64,000 nt of DNA from Mycoplasma buteonis (GTDB lineage: Bacteria > Bacillota_I > Bacilli_A > Mycoplasmatales > Metamycoplasmataceae). The stretch spans positions 1 to 64,000 of the forward strand of contig NZ_JPOK01000007.1 of the NCBI RefSeq assembly GCF_000733865.1, given 5' to 3'. Numbering within the stretch: position 1 is the first letter of the stretch; every line of letters begins with the position of its first letter. Below, in pieces: positions 1-8,272 of this stretch. The notes below the pieces were generated by a model. The model was not told the origin of the DNA, ran no database searches, and saw nothing but the letters and a program-made list of their open reading frames with translations. A program made the translations under genes and the position numbers.

Positions 1-459
1 TCCTAATTTGCTATTACGAGTATTAAAATCTTCAAATAGTCCTTTAAAATCTTTTTCTGATTGCTGTCCGATAGTTGAAGCTTCGATTTCTCTAAAGACT
101 TTTTCAATTGTTTCGTTTAAATTTTCGTTGCTGTGAGCATTTTTACGTACATTCATAAAAAGCTGCGAAGGATACATAAAATATCCTTTTTCAGGTAAGC
201 ACATTTTCTTAATTTCTTCAATATTTTGACGCACAACTGGATCTGAGTCATCAAGTGCTGCATAATCAAAATCAGGCAGACCACGCTTACCAATTGCATT
301 AATATGTTTTACTAAACTTTCAGAAATATAACGGTAAAACATGGTAACAAGTACGTAAGATTTAAACTCTCACCCATCTACTTGTCCACGTAAATTGTCC
401 GCTATATTTCAAATTGTTTTATGTAATTCATCTCTTTCTTGTTCTTTTTTATTGTCCAT
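1..459 (-). CDS. hsdM: Type I restriction-modification methyltransferase HsdM, N-terminal part (cut by window edge)
   Basis: Only the first 153 codons lie in the window. HsdM is the adenine methylase subunit of type I restriction-modification complexes. The N-terminus has the family's helical domain signature: a WNIADNLRGQVDGWEFKSYV-type stretch followed by FYRYISE, at about residues 17-50. Two of its tryptophans are UGA. The start is the ATG at 457-459, preceded by AAGGAACAG. The catalytic NPPY domain and the hsdS and hsdR partners would lie to the left and are not visible. The gene has its own promoter and an inverted repeat directly upstream. The family call is strong; whether the system is complete cannot be judged. 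Confidence 0.9.
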
Positions 460-486
460 TTTCTGTTCCTTGTATTTATGTATCTA

Positions 487-511
487 GTAATTTAATTAAA
501 AATTAAATTAC
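487..511. repeat. Perfect 11-bp inverted repeat at the hsdM transcription start
   Basis: GTAATTTAATT (487-497) and AATTAAATTAC (501-511) are perfect inverted copies separated by AAA. The repeat begins one base downstream of the -10 box of the hsdM promoter, so it covers the predicted start of transcription. It could be an operator for an autoregulator, or a 5' mRNA hairpin. It is not a normal terminator because no T-run follows on the minus strand. Confidence 0.6.
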
Positions 512-540
512 ATTATATATTTTTAAAATTATATAAAAGT
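512..540 (-). promoter_or_regulatory. Predicted hsdM promoter
   Basis: On the minus strand a perfect TATAAT (512-517) lies about 50 bp before the hsdM ATG. A weak -35 (ACTTTT) sits 17 bp upstream of it. Mollicute promoters often have only a clear -10 box. The region 460-616 holds no gene. Confidence 0.5.
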
Positions 541-570
541 TTTTTGCTCCTTAGTAAGATACTTAAAAAT

Positions 571-606
571 ATAAAAAAATACTTTAGAAATTTCTAAAGT
601 ATTTAA
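571..606 (-). terminator. Intrinsic terminator of ptsI
   Basis: A perfect 13-bp inverted repeat (578-590 / 591-603, arm AATACTTTAGAAA) is followed on the minus strand by a T-rich run. It lies 11 bases after the ptsI stop and separates ptsI from hsdM. Confidence 0.8.
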
Positions 607-616
607 TCTATTATCA

Positions 617-2317
617 TTATAAATATTTTGAAACTAATTCTAGAACTTCAGCTTCTGAATCTTTTTCAATTGCTTGGTTAGCTAAGTTAGTCATTTCTTC
701 TTTACTTAATTTTGCAACAAGTTCTCTTGAAGCAAGTACGTTACTTGCACTCATTGAAAACTCATCAAGTCCTAAACCAAGTAATAATGGAAGAGCTCTT
801 TTATCACCAGCCATTTCACCACACATACCAGCTCATTTACCGTGTTTGTGTGCTCCATCAATAACCATTTTAACTAATCTTAAAATTGATGGGTTAAGTG
901 GTTGATATAAGTATGAAATATTTTCGTTCATACGGTCAGCAGCCATTGAATATTGAATTAAATCATTTGTTCCGATTGACACAAAATCTGCATATTTACA
1001 AAATTGATCTGAAAGAACAGCAGCTGCTGGTGTTTCCATCATAAGTCCAACTTCAATTTGGTCAGCAGGAGCAATATTCTTATTAGTTTTTGCAACTTGT
1101 TCATATGCATCAAGGTACATTTGTTTTGCTTCTAAGAATTCAGGAACGTTAGTAATCATTGGGAACATAATTGCAACTTTACCAAATTCACTTGCTCTAA
1201 TTAATGCACGTAATTGAGTTTGGAAAATGTCTTTATTTTGTAAACAAAATCTAACAGCACGGTAACCTAAAAATGGGTTCATTTCTTCAGGGAATTTAAA
1301 GTATTTTAAAGTTTTATCTCCACCAATGTCAAGTGTACGGATAACAACTCTTTTACCTTTCATTCCTTCAACTACAGCTTTGTAAGCTTGGAATTGTTCT
1401 TCTTCTGTTGGTCAGTGATCATTATCCATGTATAAGAATTCTGATCTAAATAAACCGATTGCTTCAGCATCATTTTCAAGCACAGAATCTAAGTCTTTTG
1501 GTGTACCAATGTTAGCAGCAAGTTCTACATGGTGTCCATCATTAGTTACTGATTCTTTTCCTTTAAGTGTTTCTAAACGTTTTAAGTATTCGTGATATTC
1601 AGCTTGTGCTTTTTGTGCTTCTTGAATTTCTGTTTCATTTGGATTTACGATAACTTTACCTGTTGAACCATTAAGAGCAATTAAATCACCAGTTTTAGCA
1701 TTTTCCATAATGTTGTTTGTTCCAACAACTGATGGAATCCCTAAGCTACGTGCCATAATTGCTGTATGACTTGTAGGTACACCAATATTTGTCACAAAAC
1801 CTTTAACAAATTTTTTGTTAAGTTGAACTGTTTGGCTTGGACTTAAATCTTCAGCAACAATTACTACTTCATGATCAATAGCAGTTAAATCTGGTTCTTC
1901 AATTCCGTTTAATGCAAATAAAAGTTTTTTTAGAACATCTTTAATATCAGCAGCTCTTTCTTTAAAGTATGGATCATCTAATTGCAAGAACATTGCAATA
2001 AATTCTTCATAGCATTCTTTTGTAGCGTATTCTGCTGTTACTTTGTTTTTTTGAATGTTATCTGTAATTTTTGAAATAGCAGCAGGATCGTTAACAACCA
2101 TCATGTGTGCATCAAAAATTGCAGCATGTTCTTCTGTATCCGCAAGTGCCTTAGTTTTAGCTAATCTATCTAAAACTTTGTTACGAGCATTTTCATATGT
2201 TTGTAGTTCTTGTTCTACATCTTTTGCTTCTTTGGTAATTTCAACTGGAAGTTCTTCAATTTTAAAAACTTCAGCAATTGCAACACCTTTTGAAGCACCA
2301 ATTCCTTTAATAATCAT
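617..2317 (-). CDS. ptsI: PTS enzyme I (phosphoenolpyruvate-protein phosphotransferase)
   Basis: 566 aa, close to the usual 570-575 of the family. Enzyme I is the cytoplasmic first step of the sugar phosphotransferase system: it autophosphorylates from PEP and passes phosphate to HPr. The phosphorylated histidine is His184 in [18 protein letters not shown]. The C-terminal PEP-binding barrel shows [23 protein letters not shown] and [10 protein letters not shown]. Three UGA codons are read as Trp, two in the central region and one near the C-terminus. The start ATG has AAGGAG upstream. The gene is monocistronic between its own terminator and the nagB terminator. It sits next to amino-sugar catabolic genes and near a PTS permease, which it would energise. 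HPr and a free EIIA are not in the window. Confidence 0.97.
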
Positions 2318-2346
2318 ATTTATCTCCTTCTTTTAGTGTAAAAGTT

Positions 2347-2352
2347 ATTTTA
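2347..2352 (-). promoter_or_regulatory. Possible -10 box for ptsI
   Basis: TAAAAT directly preceded by TG lies 30 bp upstream of the ptsI start on the minus strand. It overlaps a small GTAAAA/TTTTAC hairpin (2338-2353). No convincing -35 is seen. This is a low-certainty call based on position and composition only. Confidence 0.35.
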
Positions 2353-2395
2353 CATGCTTTTTAAAACCTTTTTTATTGTCGATAAATTGTAAAAA

Positions 2396-2425
2396 ATAAA
2401 AAGTGGAATTAATTACACTTTTTAT
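2396..2425. terminator. Terminator after nagB
   Basis: A hairpin of AAAAAGTG-AATT against AATT-CACTTTTT (2398-2423) lies about 17 bases after the nagB stop. It is AT-rich and nearly symmetrical. It ends the murQ-nagA-nagB operon before ptsI. Confidence 0.6.
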
Positions 2426-2441
2426 TATAAAAAAATGATTT

Positions 2442-3161
2442 TTACACTAATTTTGCAGCATCTTTATCAATAATAAAAGTCACATCAGGGTGATTTTGTA
2501 AGAAACTTGCTGGTACTTTGTCAGTAACTTCTCCTCAAAAAGCATCATGAATAGCTTGAGCTTTGCTTTCACCACTAGCTAATAAAATAATTTTTTTGGC
2601 TTTTAATATTGTTCCAATTCCCATTGAAATTGCTGTTTTTGGTACATCAGCTTCACTATCAAAATAAATTTTATTTGAGTTAATTGTGCTTTGAGTAAGC
2701 TTTACTTCTCTAGTTGCTTCAGTTGGTTGTGAGCCAGGTTCATTAAAAGCAATATGAGCATTTGTTCCAATTCCTAAAATTAAAAAGTCAATACCACCAT
2801 CAGCAATTTTAGCTTCATAATCTTTCGCGTTTTGAATTAAATCACCATTTCCATTTGGAAAATTAATGTTTTCTGGTTTAACATTAATATGATCAAAAAG
2901 ATGATGATGCATATAGTAATGATATGAACATTTACTTTCAATTGGTATTCCAACATATTCATCTAAATTAAATGTTGTGACATTACTAAAATCAATGTCG
3001 CCTTCTTTATATTTAATTATTAACTTTTGATATGTTTCAATTGGTGTTCCACCTGTTGCAAAACAAATTCTTAAGTTTGGATTTGCTTTAATTTCACGTG
3101 CAATTGTTCGTGCAGCTACTGTGGACATCTCGTCGTAATTTTTTGTAACTTTAATTTCCAT
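2442..3161 (-). CDS. nagB: Glucosamine-6-phosphate deaminase
   Basis: 239 aa, the length of the short Bacillus-type NagB (about 242 aa). It converts glucosamine-6-phosphate to fructose-6-phosphate plus ammonia, feeding glycolysis. Visible motifs are the phosphate loop FATGGTPIETYQ, the active-site FNLDEYVGI, SYHYYM, and GIGTNAHIAFNEPGS with the ring-opening histidine. The last ~30 residues follow a UGA-Trp (WGEVTDKVPAS). The ATG at 3159-3161 lies inside the end of nagA (11-bp overlap), with AAGGAG within the nagA coding sequence, so the two are translationally coupled. It is the last gene of a murQ-nagA-nagB operon that takes MurNAc-6-P or GlcNAc-6-P to Fru-6-P. Confidence 0.96.
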
Positions 3162-4266
3162 TAGTTCTCCTTATTTCATTTCCGTTTATATAAACATTCA
3201 AAATTTTAAACTCTTTTGGTTCTAATAAGACAAAATCTGCAAATTTGTCTTTTGAGATATATCCCAATTTATCTTTTTTAAGGTATTTGGCGGCGTTATA
3301 AGAAGTCATTGCTACTGCATCTTCCAAACTAATACCAATTTTAATTAAATTTCTAAATGCATCAATTAAAGCGATCCCGCTACCAGCTATTGTTTTAGTT
3401 CCTTTTAAATAAATTGCTAAACCTTCTTTTGTTACAGGAATATTGCCTGATATATTATCACCATCTTCATAATAAGCTGGTTTAATAGCATCGGAAATAC
3501 ACATAATTTTATCAACACCTTTGTTATGAATTGTAAATAAAATGCTTTCCTTTGAAACATGAAATAGATCACAAATTAATTCAACATAAGCATTTTCATT
3601 CATTAGTGCTGCCTGAAGCATTCCAGGATTACGTGAATCTACTCCGCTCATTGCATTTCATAAATGACAAACGGAGGTACAACCGTTATCAAAAAACTCT
3701 TTGCTAAGTTCAAAAGTAGCTGCTGAGTGGCCGATAGAAGGAATAATATCTAGTTTTAACATATATTTCATTACATCAAGCGATACTACAGTAGGATCAA
3801 AAGAAATTTTTTTCAATTTATTACGAGATTCAAGATACATTCGTTCAATTCTTTTTTCAGTTCCTTTTAACAGATACTCAGTTTTATGAGCACCTTTTTT
3901 AGCTTCACCAATAAATGGTCCTTCAATATGTAAACCTAAATTACGTGCTGTAAATTTCTTTGCTTTGGACATTTGATTTAAAGAATTTAAAATTTCACTT
4001 CAAGATCTAGTCATAGCCGTTGGCATAAATGAAGTGGTTCCATTTTCTGCAAGTTTTTGAGAAACAATTTCTAAATCACTAATTCCATCCATAACATCAT
4101 GATTATAAAAACCGTGAATGTGTGTATCGATGAAACCAGGTACCAAAATAGCTTCAGGAGTTCCTTTTATTTCTTCAATTTCAGTAATAATGCCATCTTC
4201 AAAAGTAATGTTAGCATTTTCAATAGTTGAATCAAAATTGACTATTTTAACATTATTAATTTTCAT
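3151..4266 (-). CDS. nagA: N-acetylglucosamine-6-phosphate deacetylase
   Basis: 371 aa, typical for NagA (about 380-390). It removes acetate from GlcNAc-6-P to give GlcN-6-P. The amidohydrolase metal site is visible as VPGFIDTHIHGF near residue 45, then LHIEGPFIG, IPSIGHSAATF and the catalytic-Asp region CISDAIKPAYY. Two UGA-Trp codons occur, as in SRSWSEIL and MWNAMSG. It overlaps murQ by 11 bp upstream and nagB by 11 bp downstream, so the three genes form one tightly coupled operon. Acetate released here could join the acetate pool handled by the downstream ackA locus, although that gene is 29 kb away. Confidence 0.95.
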
Positions 4267-5107
4267 TAATCACCTTTCTTAAATGTCCGTGATTACGTTT
4301 TAATAATGCTCGTGCTTCATCATATGAAATATTTTTTGAAGCCATAACAACAGCTATTTTCACATTTTGTCTAGCGTTGTGATAAGCTGTCCGTGCAACA
4401 TCTTCAGAACACATGGCAATATCTGAAATAATATCAATGCTACGTTGAATTAATTTATCATTAATTGGTGTTAAATCAATCATGTGCTGGTCGTATACTT
4501 TTCCCATTTTAATTGCTGTAATTGAAGAAATCATATTAAGCACAATTTTTTGAGCAGTAGCAGAATTTAATCTAGTAGAACCTAAAATAATTTCAGCACC
4601 AACTTCGATAATGAGTTTAAAATCACTATATTGCTCTATTTTTCCATTTTTACGATTAGCAATTAAAGCTGTTTGTGCACCCATGTGCTGGGCTTGCTTT
4701 AAAAATCCCATGCAATATTTAGTATTTCCAGAAGCACTTAGCGCGATAACTAAATCATTTGGACCGATTTTCTTTCTTATTGCATCAGATTCACCTAGTT
4801 CAAAATCATCCTCAAAACCTTCAAGTGATTTTAAAACCGCTTTATCACCACCTGCCATTGAGTAGGTAAATCATTTTTTCTCGCCAAAAGTTGGTAATAC
4901 ATCTAGTGAATCTAACATTCCAATTCTACCACTAGTACCTGCTCCGACATAAACTACTTTACCACCATTACTAATGCAGTTAATAGCTTCTTCTATAATT
5001 AACATTAAATCATGATTTTTATCATTGATTGCTTTAAGAACAATTTCATTTGAGTTTTCAAATTTTCAAATTAAGTGTTTTACACTATAGACATCTAACT
5101 TTTCCAT
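4256..5107 (-). CDS. murQ: N-acetylmuramic acid 6-phosphate etherase (MurQ-like)
   Basis: 283 aa, slightly shorter than E. coli MurQ (298) because of a shorter N-terminus. MurQ cleaves the D-lactyl ether of MurNAc-6-P to give GlcNAc-6-P, the substrate of nagA next door. The SIS-domain signatures are VVYVGAGTSGRIGMLDSLD (about residue 55), AGGDKAVLKSLEGFEDD, VIALSASGNTKYC and GSTRLNSATAQKIVLNMIS. A UBA-like helical tail follows (CSEDVARTAYHNARQNVKIAVV). The start is the ATG at 5105-5107, the first in frame after the promoter. It heads the murQ-nagA-nagB operon. Peptidoglycan genes are absent from the window and from mollicutes generally, so the substrate would be exogenous MurNAc. A glucokinase-regulator-like sugar-phosphate sensor is a less likely reading. 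Confidence 0.88.
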
Positions 5108-5127
5108 ATTTAGTCCTAATTAATTTT

Positions 5128-5157
5128 TTTATATCTAAATTTTAAAACTTTTCACAA
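5128..5157 (-). promoter_or_regulatory. Predicted promoter of the murQ-nagA-nagB operon
   Basis: On the minus strand TTGTGA (5152-5157) and TATAAA (5128-5133) are separated by 18 bp. They lie 21 bp upstream of the murQ ATG. Confidence 0.6.
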
Positions 5158-5365
5158 TCTCTTATTAAAAAGAACAACTAAAAAATAAATTTTTTTATTT
5201 ATTTTCAACATAAAATAACTTTTTCCTTTATTTTATAGACTTTTTTAAGTTATATTATTCATAATAAAAATTTTCATTTTTTATATTACGAAATGAAATT
5301 TTTTTTCACAATTCTGAAACGTTCCACATTTTTAGTTAATTTTTAAAGTTTTAAAGCTGATTTTT

Positions 5366-5427
5366 GTAATTGATAAAAGCGCTTTAATTACAAGTAAATA
5401 TAATTACTATGAGCATCCAAAATGCTC
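5366..5427 (+). promoter_or_regulatory. Regulatory region of the PTS operon: -10 box, palindrome and small hairpin
   Basis: The gap 5108-5439 between the divergent murQ and PTS operons is 332 bp and has no gene. On the plus strand a TATAAT (5399-5404) is the likely -10 box. The palindrome AAAGCGCTTT (5376-5385) lies in the -35 region and extends imperfectly to 16 bp (5373-5388). It resembles the symmetric operators of sugar repressors. Just after the predicted start of transcription, GAGCAT and ATGCTC (5411-5416 / 5422-5427) form a 6-bp hairpin immediately before the AGAGG ribosome binding site. The repeats are seen directly; the regulatory role is inferred. Confidence 0.5.
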
Positions 5428-5439
5428 AAAAGAGGCTTT

Positions 5440-6180
5440 ATGTCAAAAAAAGTTGATAGTTTTATTAAAAAAATTAAACAAATGCACAAAGGACAAAAGC
5501 TTTACACCGTTTTATGGAGTTTATTTGTGATATTCCTTATAACTTCCGTAATTATCGTTGCAGCTTATCCAACACCAGTTTACCCAAGTGGTAATGGTGC
5601 TGTATTGTCCGATGGGTTACAAGGTCAGTTAGTTGAATTACAAAAACAAAAAGTTGCTTTGATTAACAGTCAAATCGATGGTATTACTAACTACCTAACA
5701 GGTGACAGCTCTTCAATTACTTATGCAGCTTTAAATGATAAAGTTGCAGCACTTAATGTTGCTATTGAAAAAAATGGATACTTTCTTGGTGAAGAACCAT
5801 TAAAAGCACTTAAAGCATCTGTAGAAAGCTTCCAAAAAGCTCTTAAAGAAGGAGAAAATAACTTACCCGGAGCACTTGCTGATATCAAAGCAAATATTTT
5901 CCTTAATGTTAAACCAGAAGGAATGGTTGATATTGTAAAAAGTGCAACATCTGTAAAACAATTAGACCCAATTACTCTTGCTGAATTAAGTGAAAAAGTA
6001 AAACAAGATATTGTTAATGATAACGTTTACTTTAAATCTTTACAAGCAACAAGAGCAAACATTATCGCAACAATTGGATTACTTATGACTATTTTCATGT
6101 TCGCATCAGTTATTACAACAGTATATGTAAATGGTTTTGTTTTAAAAGGTAAAAAAATGTTCAGAAAGGCAGGTAATTAG
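5440..6180 (+). CDS. Membrane protein with two TM segments, co-transcribed with PTS EIICB; function unknown
   Basis: 246 aa. I do not recognise the family. It has a basic cytoplasmic N-terminus, a TM segment at about residues 24-45 (LWSLFVIFLITSVIIVAAY), a ~150-residue polar and mostly helical domain that would face outside, and a second TM near residues 206-230 (IIATIGLLMTIFMFASVI), ending in a basic tail. I chose the ATG at 5440 because AAGAGG precedes it; an in-frame ATG at 5422 has no ribosome binding site and lies in a hairpin. The EIICB gene follows after 2 bp, so the two are co-expressed. It may assist or stabilise the permease, or sense the substrate; no direct evidence supports either. 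Confidence 0.8.
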   Translation: MSKKVDSFIKKIKQMHKGQKLYTVLWSLFVIFLITSVIIVAAYPTPVYPSGNGAVLSDGLQGQLVELQKQKVALINSQIDGITNYLTGDSSSITYAALNDKVAALNVAIEKNGYFLGEEPLKALKASVESFQKALKEGENNLPGALADIKANIFLNVKPEGMVDIVKSATSVKQLDPITLAELSEKVKQDIVNDNVYFKSLQATRANIIATIGLLMTIFMFASVITTVYVNGFVLKGKKMFRKAGN

Positions 6181-6182
6181 TT

Positions 6183-7838
6183 ATGGTTGCTAGCGTAGCA
6201 AACTCAAAACCTGCTAAGTCTGGTTTTGGAAGAAGATTACTCCAAAAACTTGGTAAAATCGGTGGAGCTTTAATGTTCCCAATCGCTGTATTACCATTAG
6301 CAGCTATTTTACTTAGAATTGGAGCAGATATTCCTAACACAACAACTTTCAGTTCAGTTGTCGGTTCTTTAATTTTAAAATCTGGTGGTATTGTATTTGA
6401 TAACTTACCAGTTCTTTTTGCGATTGGATTAGCATTCGGATTCACTAAAGAACGTCGTGGTGAAGCCGCCTTTGCAGGATTTATTGCTATGACATTACTT
6501 ATGGCAATAGCTCCTGTGCTAACAAACGCGTACTATAATGGAATTAACTTTGGTACAGAAGCAAGCCCTATTATGGGATTTTCTGGATTATTTGGTTCAA
6601 AATACAACGCAGTTATTGCAGGTAACGTGCTTAACGGTATTATCATTGGTTCAATTATCGCTTGAGTATACAACCGTGCAAACAGTGTTGAATTACCTAA
6701 AGTTTTAGGTTTCTTCTCAGGAAGAAGACTTATTCCTACATTAGCTATTATTGCTACTGTATTATTTACAATTTTATGAACAATTGTGTTCCCATGAATT
6801 GGATATGTAATTTACATTATTTCTAAAGCAATGAGTGACGCAACAGGTTCAGGACAAGCTCAAGATGCTAGCGTTTTAGCAACTCGTGCTGCTATTATGG
6901 GTGGATATGGTTTCTTAAACCGTCTACTTATCCCATTTGGTTTACACCACATTATTAATAACCTCTTCTGATTCCAACTTGGAGAATTTGGAGGAAAAAC
7001 AGGAGATATCTTCATTTTCTTACAAGCTCCTGCAAAAGGAAACCCTGGAGGATTATTCCAAGCTGGATTCTTCCCAATGATGATGTTTGGACTTCCAGCT
7101 TTAGTTGCTGCTTTCTGATTTACAGCAGAAAGTAAACAACAAAGAACAAGAGTTATTGCTTTATTTGGTTCAGCTGCTGTAGTAAGCTTCCTAACAGGAA
7201 TTACAGAACCAATTGAATTTGCTTTTGTTTATGTTTCACCTTTACTTTACTTAATTCACGCTATTTTAACAGCTGTATTTGCATTCATCACTGGAATGTT
7301 CGGAATTCAATTAGGATTTGGATTCTCAGCTGGTGCAATGGATTACTTATTAAGTATTAACAAATCACTTGCAATTATTAGAGAATCAGAATTCGAAGGT
7401 GCAAGAAAAGTATTTGCAAACCCTGGATGAATCGTTCCAATTGGATTATTATGTGCTTTAACATACTTTGCTGTTGGTACATTAATGATCAAGAAATTAG
7501 ATTTAAGCACACCAGGACGTAAAGATGGTGTTATCTTAAGTGAAAAAGAAAATGACAGCGACACAGCTACAACAAGTCAAGCAGGAGGATTATCTGCTAA
7601 AGCTAAAAAAATTGTTGCAGCTTACGGTGGATGAGATAACATTGTTGAATTTAACAATTGCTCTACAAGACTTAGATACATTCTTAAAGATGCTTCAAAA
7701 GTTGATGAAGAAGCTCTTAAAAAAGCTGGTGTTTTCGGTGTTGTAAAAGTTTCAGATAACGCAGTGCACTCAATTGTTGGTGTTGAAGCTGAAGGTCTTA
7801 ACCAACAAATAGTAGAACACAAAGGTGAAAGTCTTTAA
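6183..7838 (+). CDS. PTS transporter EIICB, glucose/N-acetylglucosamine family (probably amino-sugar specific)
   Basis: 551 aa, domain order IIC then IIB. IIC forms the membrane channel and IIB phosphorylates the incoming sugar. IIC hallmarks are GKIGGALMFPIAVLPLAAIL at the N-terminus, NRLLIPFGLHHIINNLFWFQ in the middle and GITEPIEFAFVYVSPLLYLI. The IIB domain begins near residue 480 and carries the phosphorylated Cys493 in NNCSTRLRYIL. No IIA domain is attached, so IIA must come from elsewhere. The FWFQLGEF stretch after the HH motif and the neighbouring murQ-nagA-nagB operon favour GlcNAc, and perhaps MurNAc, as substrate over glucose. Several UGA-Trp codons are present. A hairpin terminator follows the stop. 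Confidence 0.9.
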
Positions 7839-7854
7839 TCTTTAATTAACTAAG

Positions 7855-7882
7855 GTAAGCGTTTAGGCGCTTGCTTTTTTTA
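7855..7882 (+). terminator. Terminator of the PTS operon
   Basis: GTAAGCG and CGCTTGC (7855-7861 / 7868-7874) form a 7-bp stem with one G-U pair, followed by a run of seven T. It ends the PTS operon 17 bp after the stop. Its T-run overlaps the region where a -35 box for the SRP RNA would lie. Confidence 0.85.
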
Positions 7883-7891
7883 TAAAACATG

Positions 7892-7897
7892 TATAAT
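7892..7897 (+). promoter_or_regulatory. -10 box of the SRP RNA gene
   Basis: TATAAT lies just upstream of the SRP RNA. A TTGCTT 15 bp upstream, inside the terminator arm, may serve as the -35 element. Confidence 0.5.
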
Positions 7898-7903
7898 TAT
7901 TAA

Positions 7904-7990
7904 GCCATTAGAACAATAACCCACTAACCTGGTCAGATCCTAACCGAAGCAGCCACATGAGGAAGTGTTGTGTCTAGTGGTTTTTTATTA
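7904..7990 (+). ncRNA. ffs: Signal recognition particle RNA (4.5S-type)
   Basis: The conserved SRP Alu-less hairpin core is visible: GGTCAGATCC, then CGAAGCAGCC (about 7931-7954), matching the GGUCAGG...GAAGCAGCC core bound by Ffh. The outer arms CCACTA (7921-7926) and TAGTGG (7975-7980) pair to close the hairpin, and a T-run follows directly and acts as terminator. Ends are estimated from the -10 box and the T-run. The RNA partners with Ffh for co-translational membrane targeting. This is the compact bacterial form found in mycoplasmas. Confidence 0.9.
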
Positions 7991-8033
7991 TTTTTTTAAA
8001 ATATTATCAAAATAGTGTAAAATAATTTTGCGT

Positions 8034-8110
8034 GGTCGCGTAGCTCAGTTGGATAGAGCATCAGCCTTCTAAGCTGGTTGTCACAGGTTCGAATCCTGTC
8101 GTGATCGCCA
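8034..8110 (+). tRNA. tRNA-Arg (anticodon UCU)
   Basis: 77 nt with encoded CCA. The acceptor stem GGTCGCG pairs with CGTGATC (two G-U pairs). The D-arm is GCTC/GAGC. The anticodon loop CTTCTAA has TCT at 8068-8070. The T-arm is ACAGG-TTCGAAT-CCTGT. It reads AGA/AGG, the main arginine codons in AT-rich mollicutes. A TAAAAT at 8018-8023 may be its -10 box. Confidence 0.97.
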
Positions 8111-8129
8111 TTTTTTTATTTTCTTTTTT

Positions 8130-8182
8130 AAACTAAAACAAAAGTTTTAATATTTTTAAAGTTTTTGTTTTAGTTTATTTTT
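8130..8182 (+). terminator. Terminator after tRNA-Arg
   Basis: AAACTAAAACAAAA (8130-8143) is complementary to TTTTTGTTTTAGTTT (8162-8176) and a T-rich tract follows. The hairpin is long and AT-rich. It separates the tRNA from the ABC exporter operon. Confidence 0.65.
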
Positions 8183-8232
8183 TATTTTTTTTAATTAAAA
8201 GCACAATTATGCAAAGTTTAGTTTTAAGACTG

Positions 8233-8238
8233 TATAAT
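8233..8238 (+). promoter_or_regulatory. -10 box of the ABC exporter operon
   Basis: TGTATAAT, 35 bp upstream of the exporter ATG, matches a -10 box. No clear -35 is seen. An AAGGAG ribosome binding site (8262-8267) follows before the start codon. Confidence 0.5.
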
Positions 8239-8272
8239 TTACTATTATTAACAATAATAGTAAGGAGTTATT

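Noticed and set aside
2055-2336. Open frames on the strand opposite ptsI, pyk, the amylase gene, ackA and the PDxFFG gene
   Set aside because: They lie wholly within well-supported genes, have no ribosome binding sites and encode no recognisable proteins.
2442-3161. Asn in GIGTNAH of NagB where E. coli NagB has a catalytic Asp
   Set aside because: The short Bacillus-type NagB also has Asn at this place, as far as I recall its sequence, so it is a subfamily feature and not a lost active site.
5422-5439. ATG at 5422 as start of the 246-aa membrane protein
   Set aside because: It lacks a ribosome binding site and lies within a small hairpin, while the ATG at 5440 has AAGAGG at good distance.
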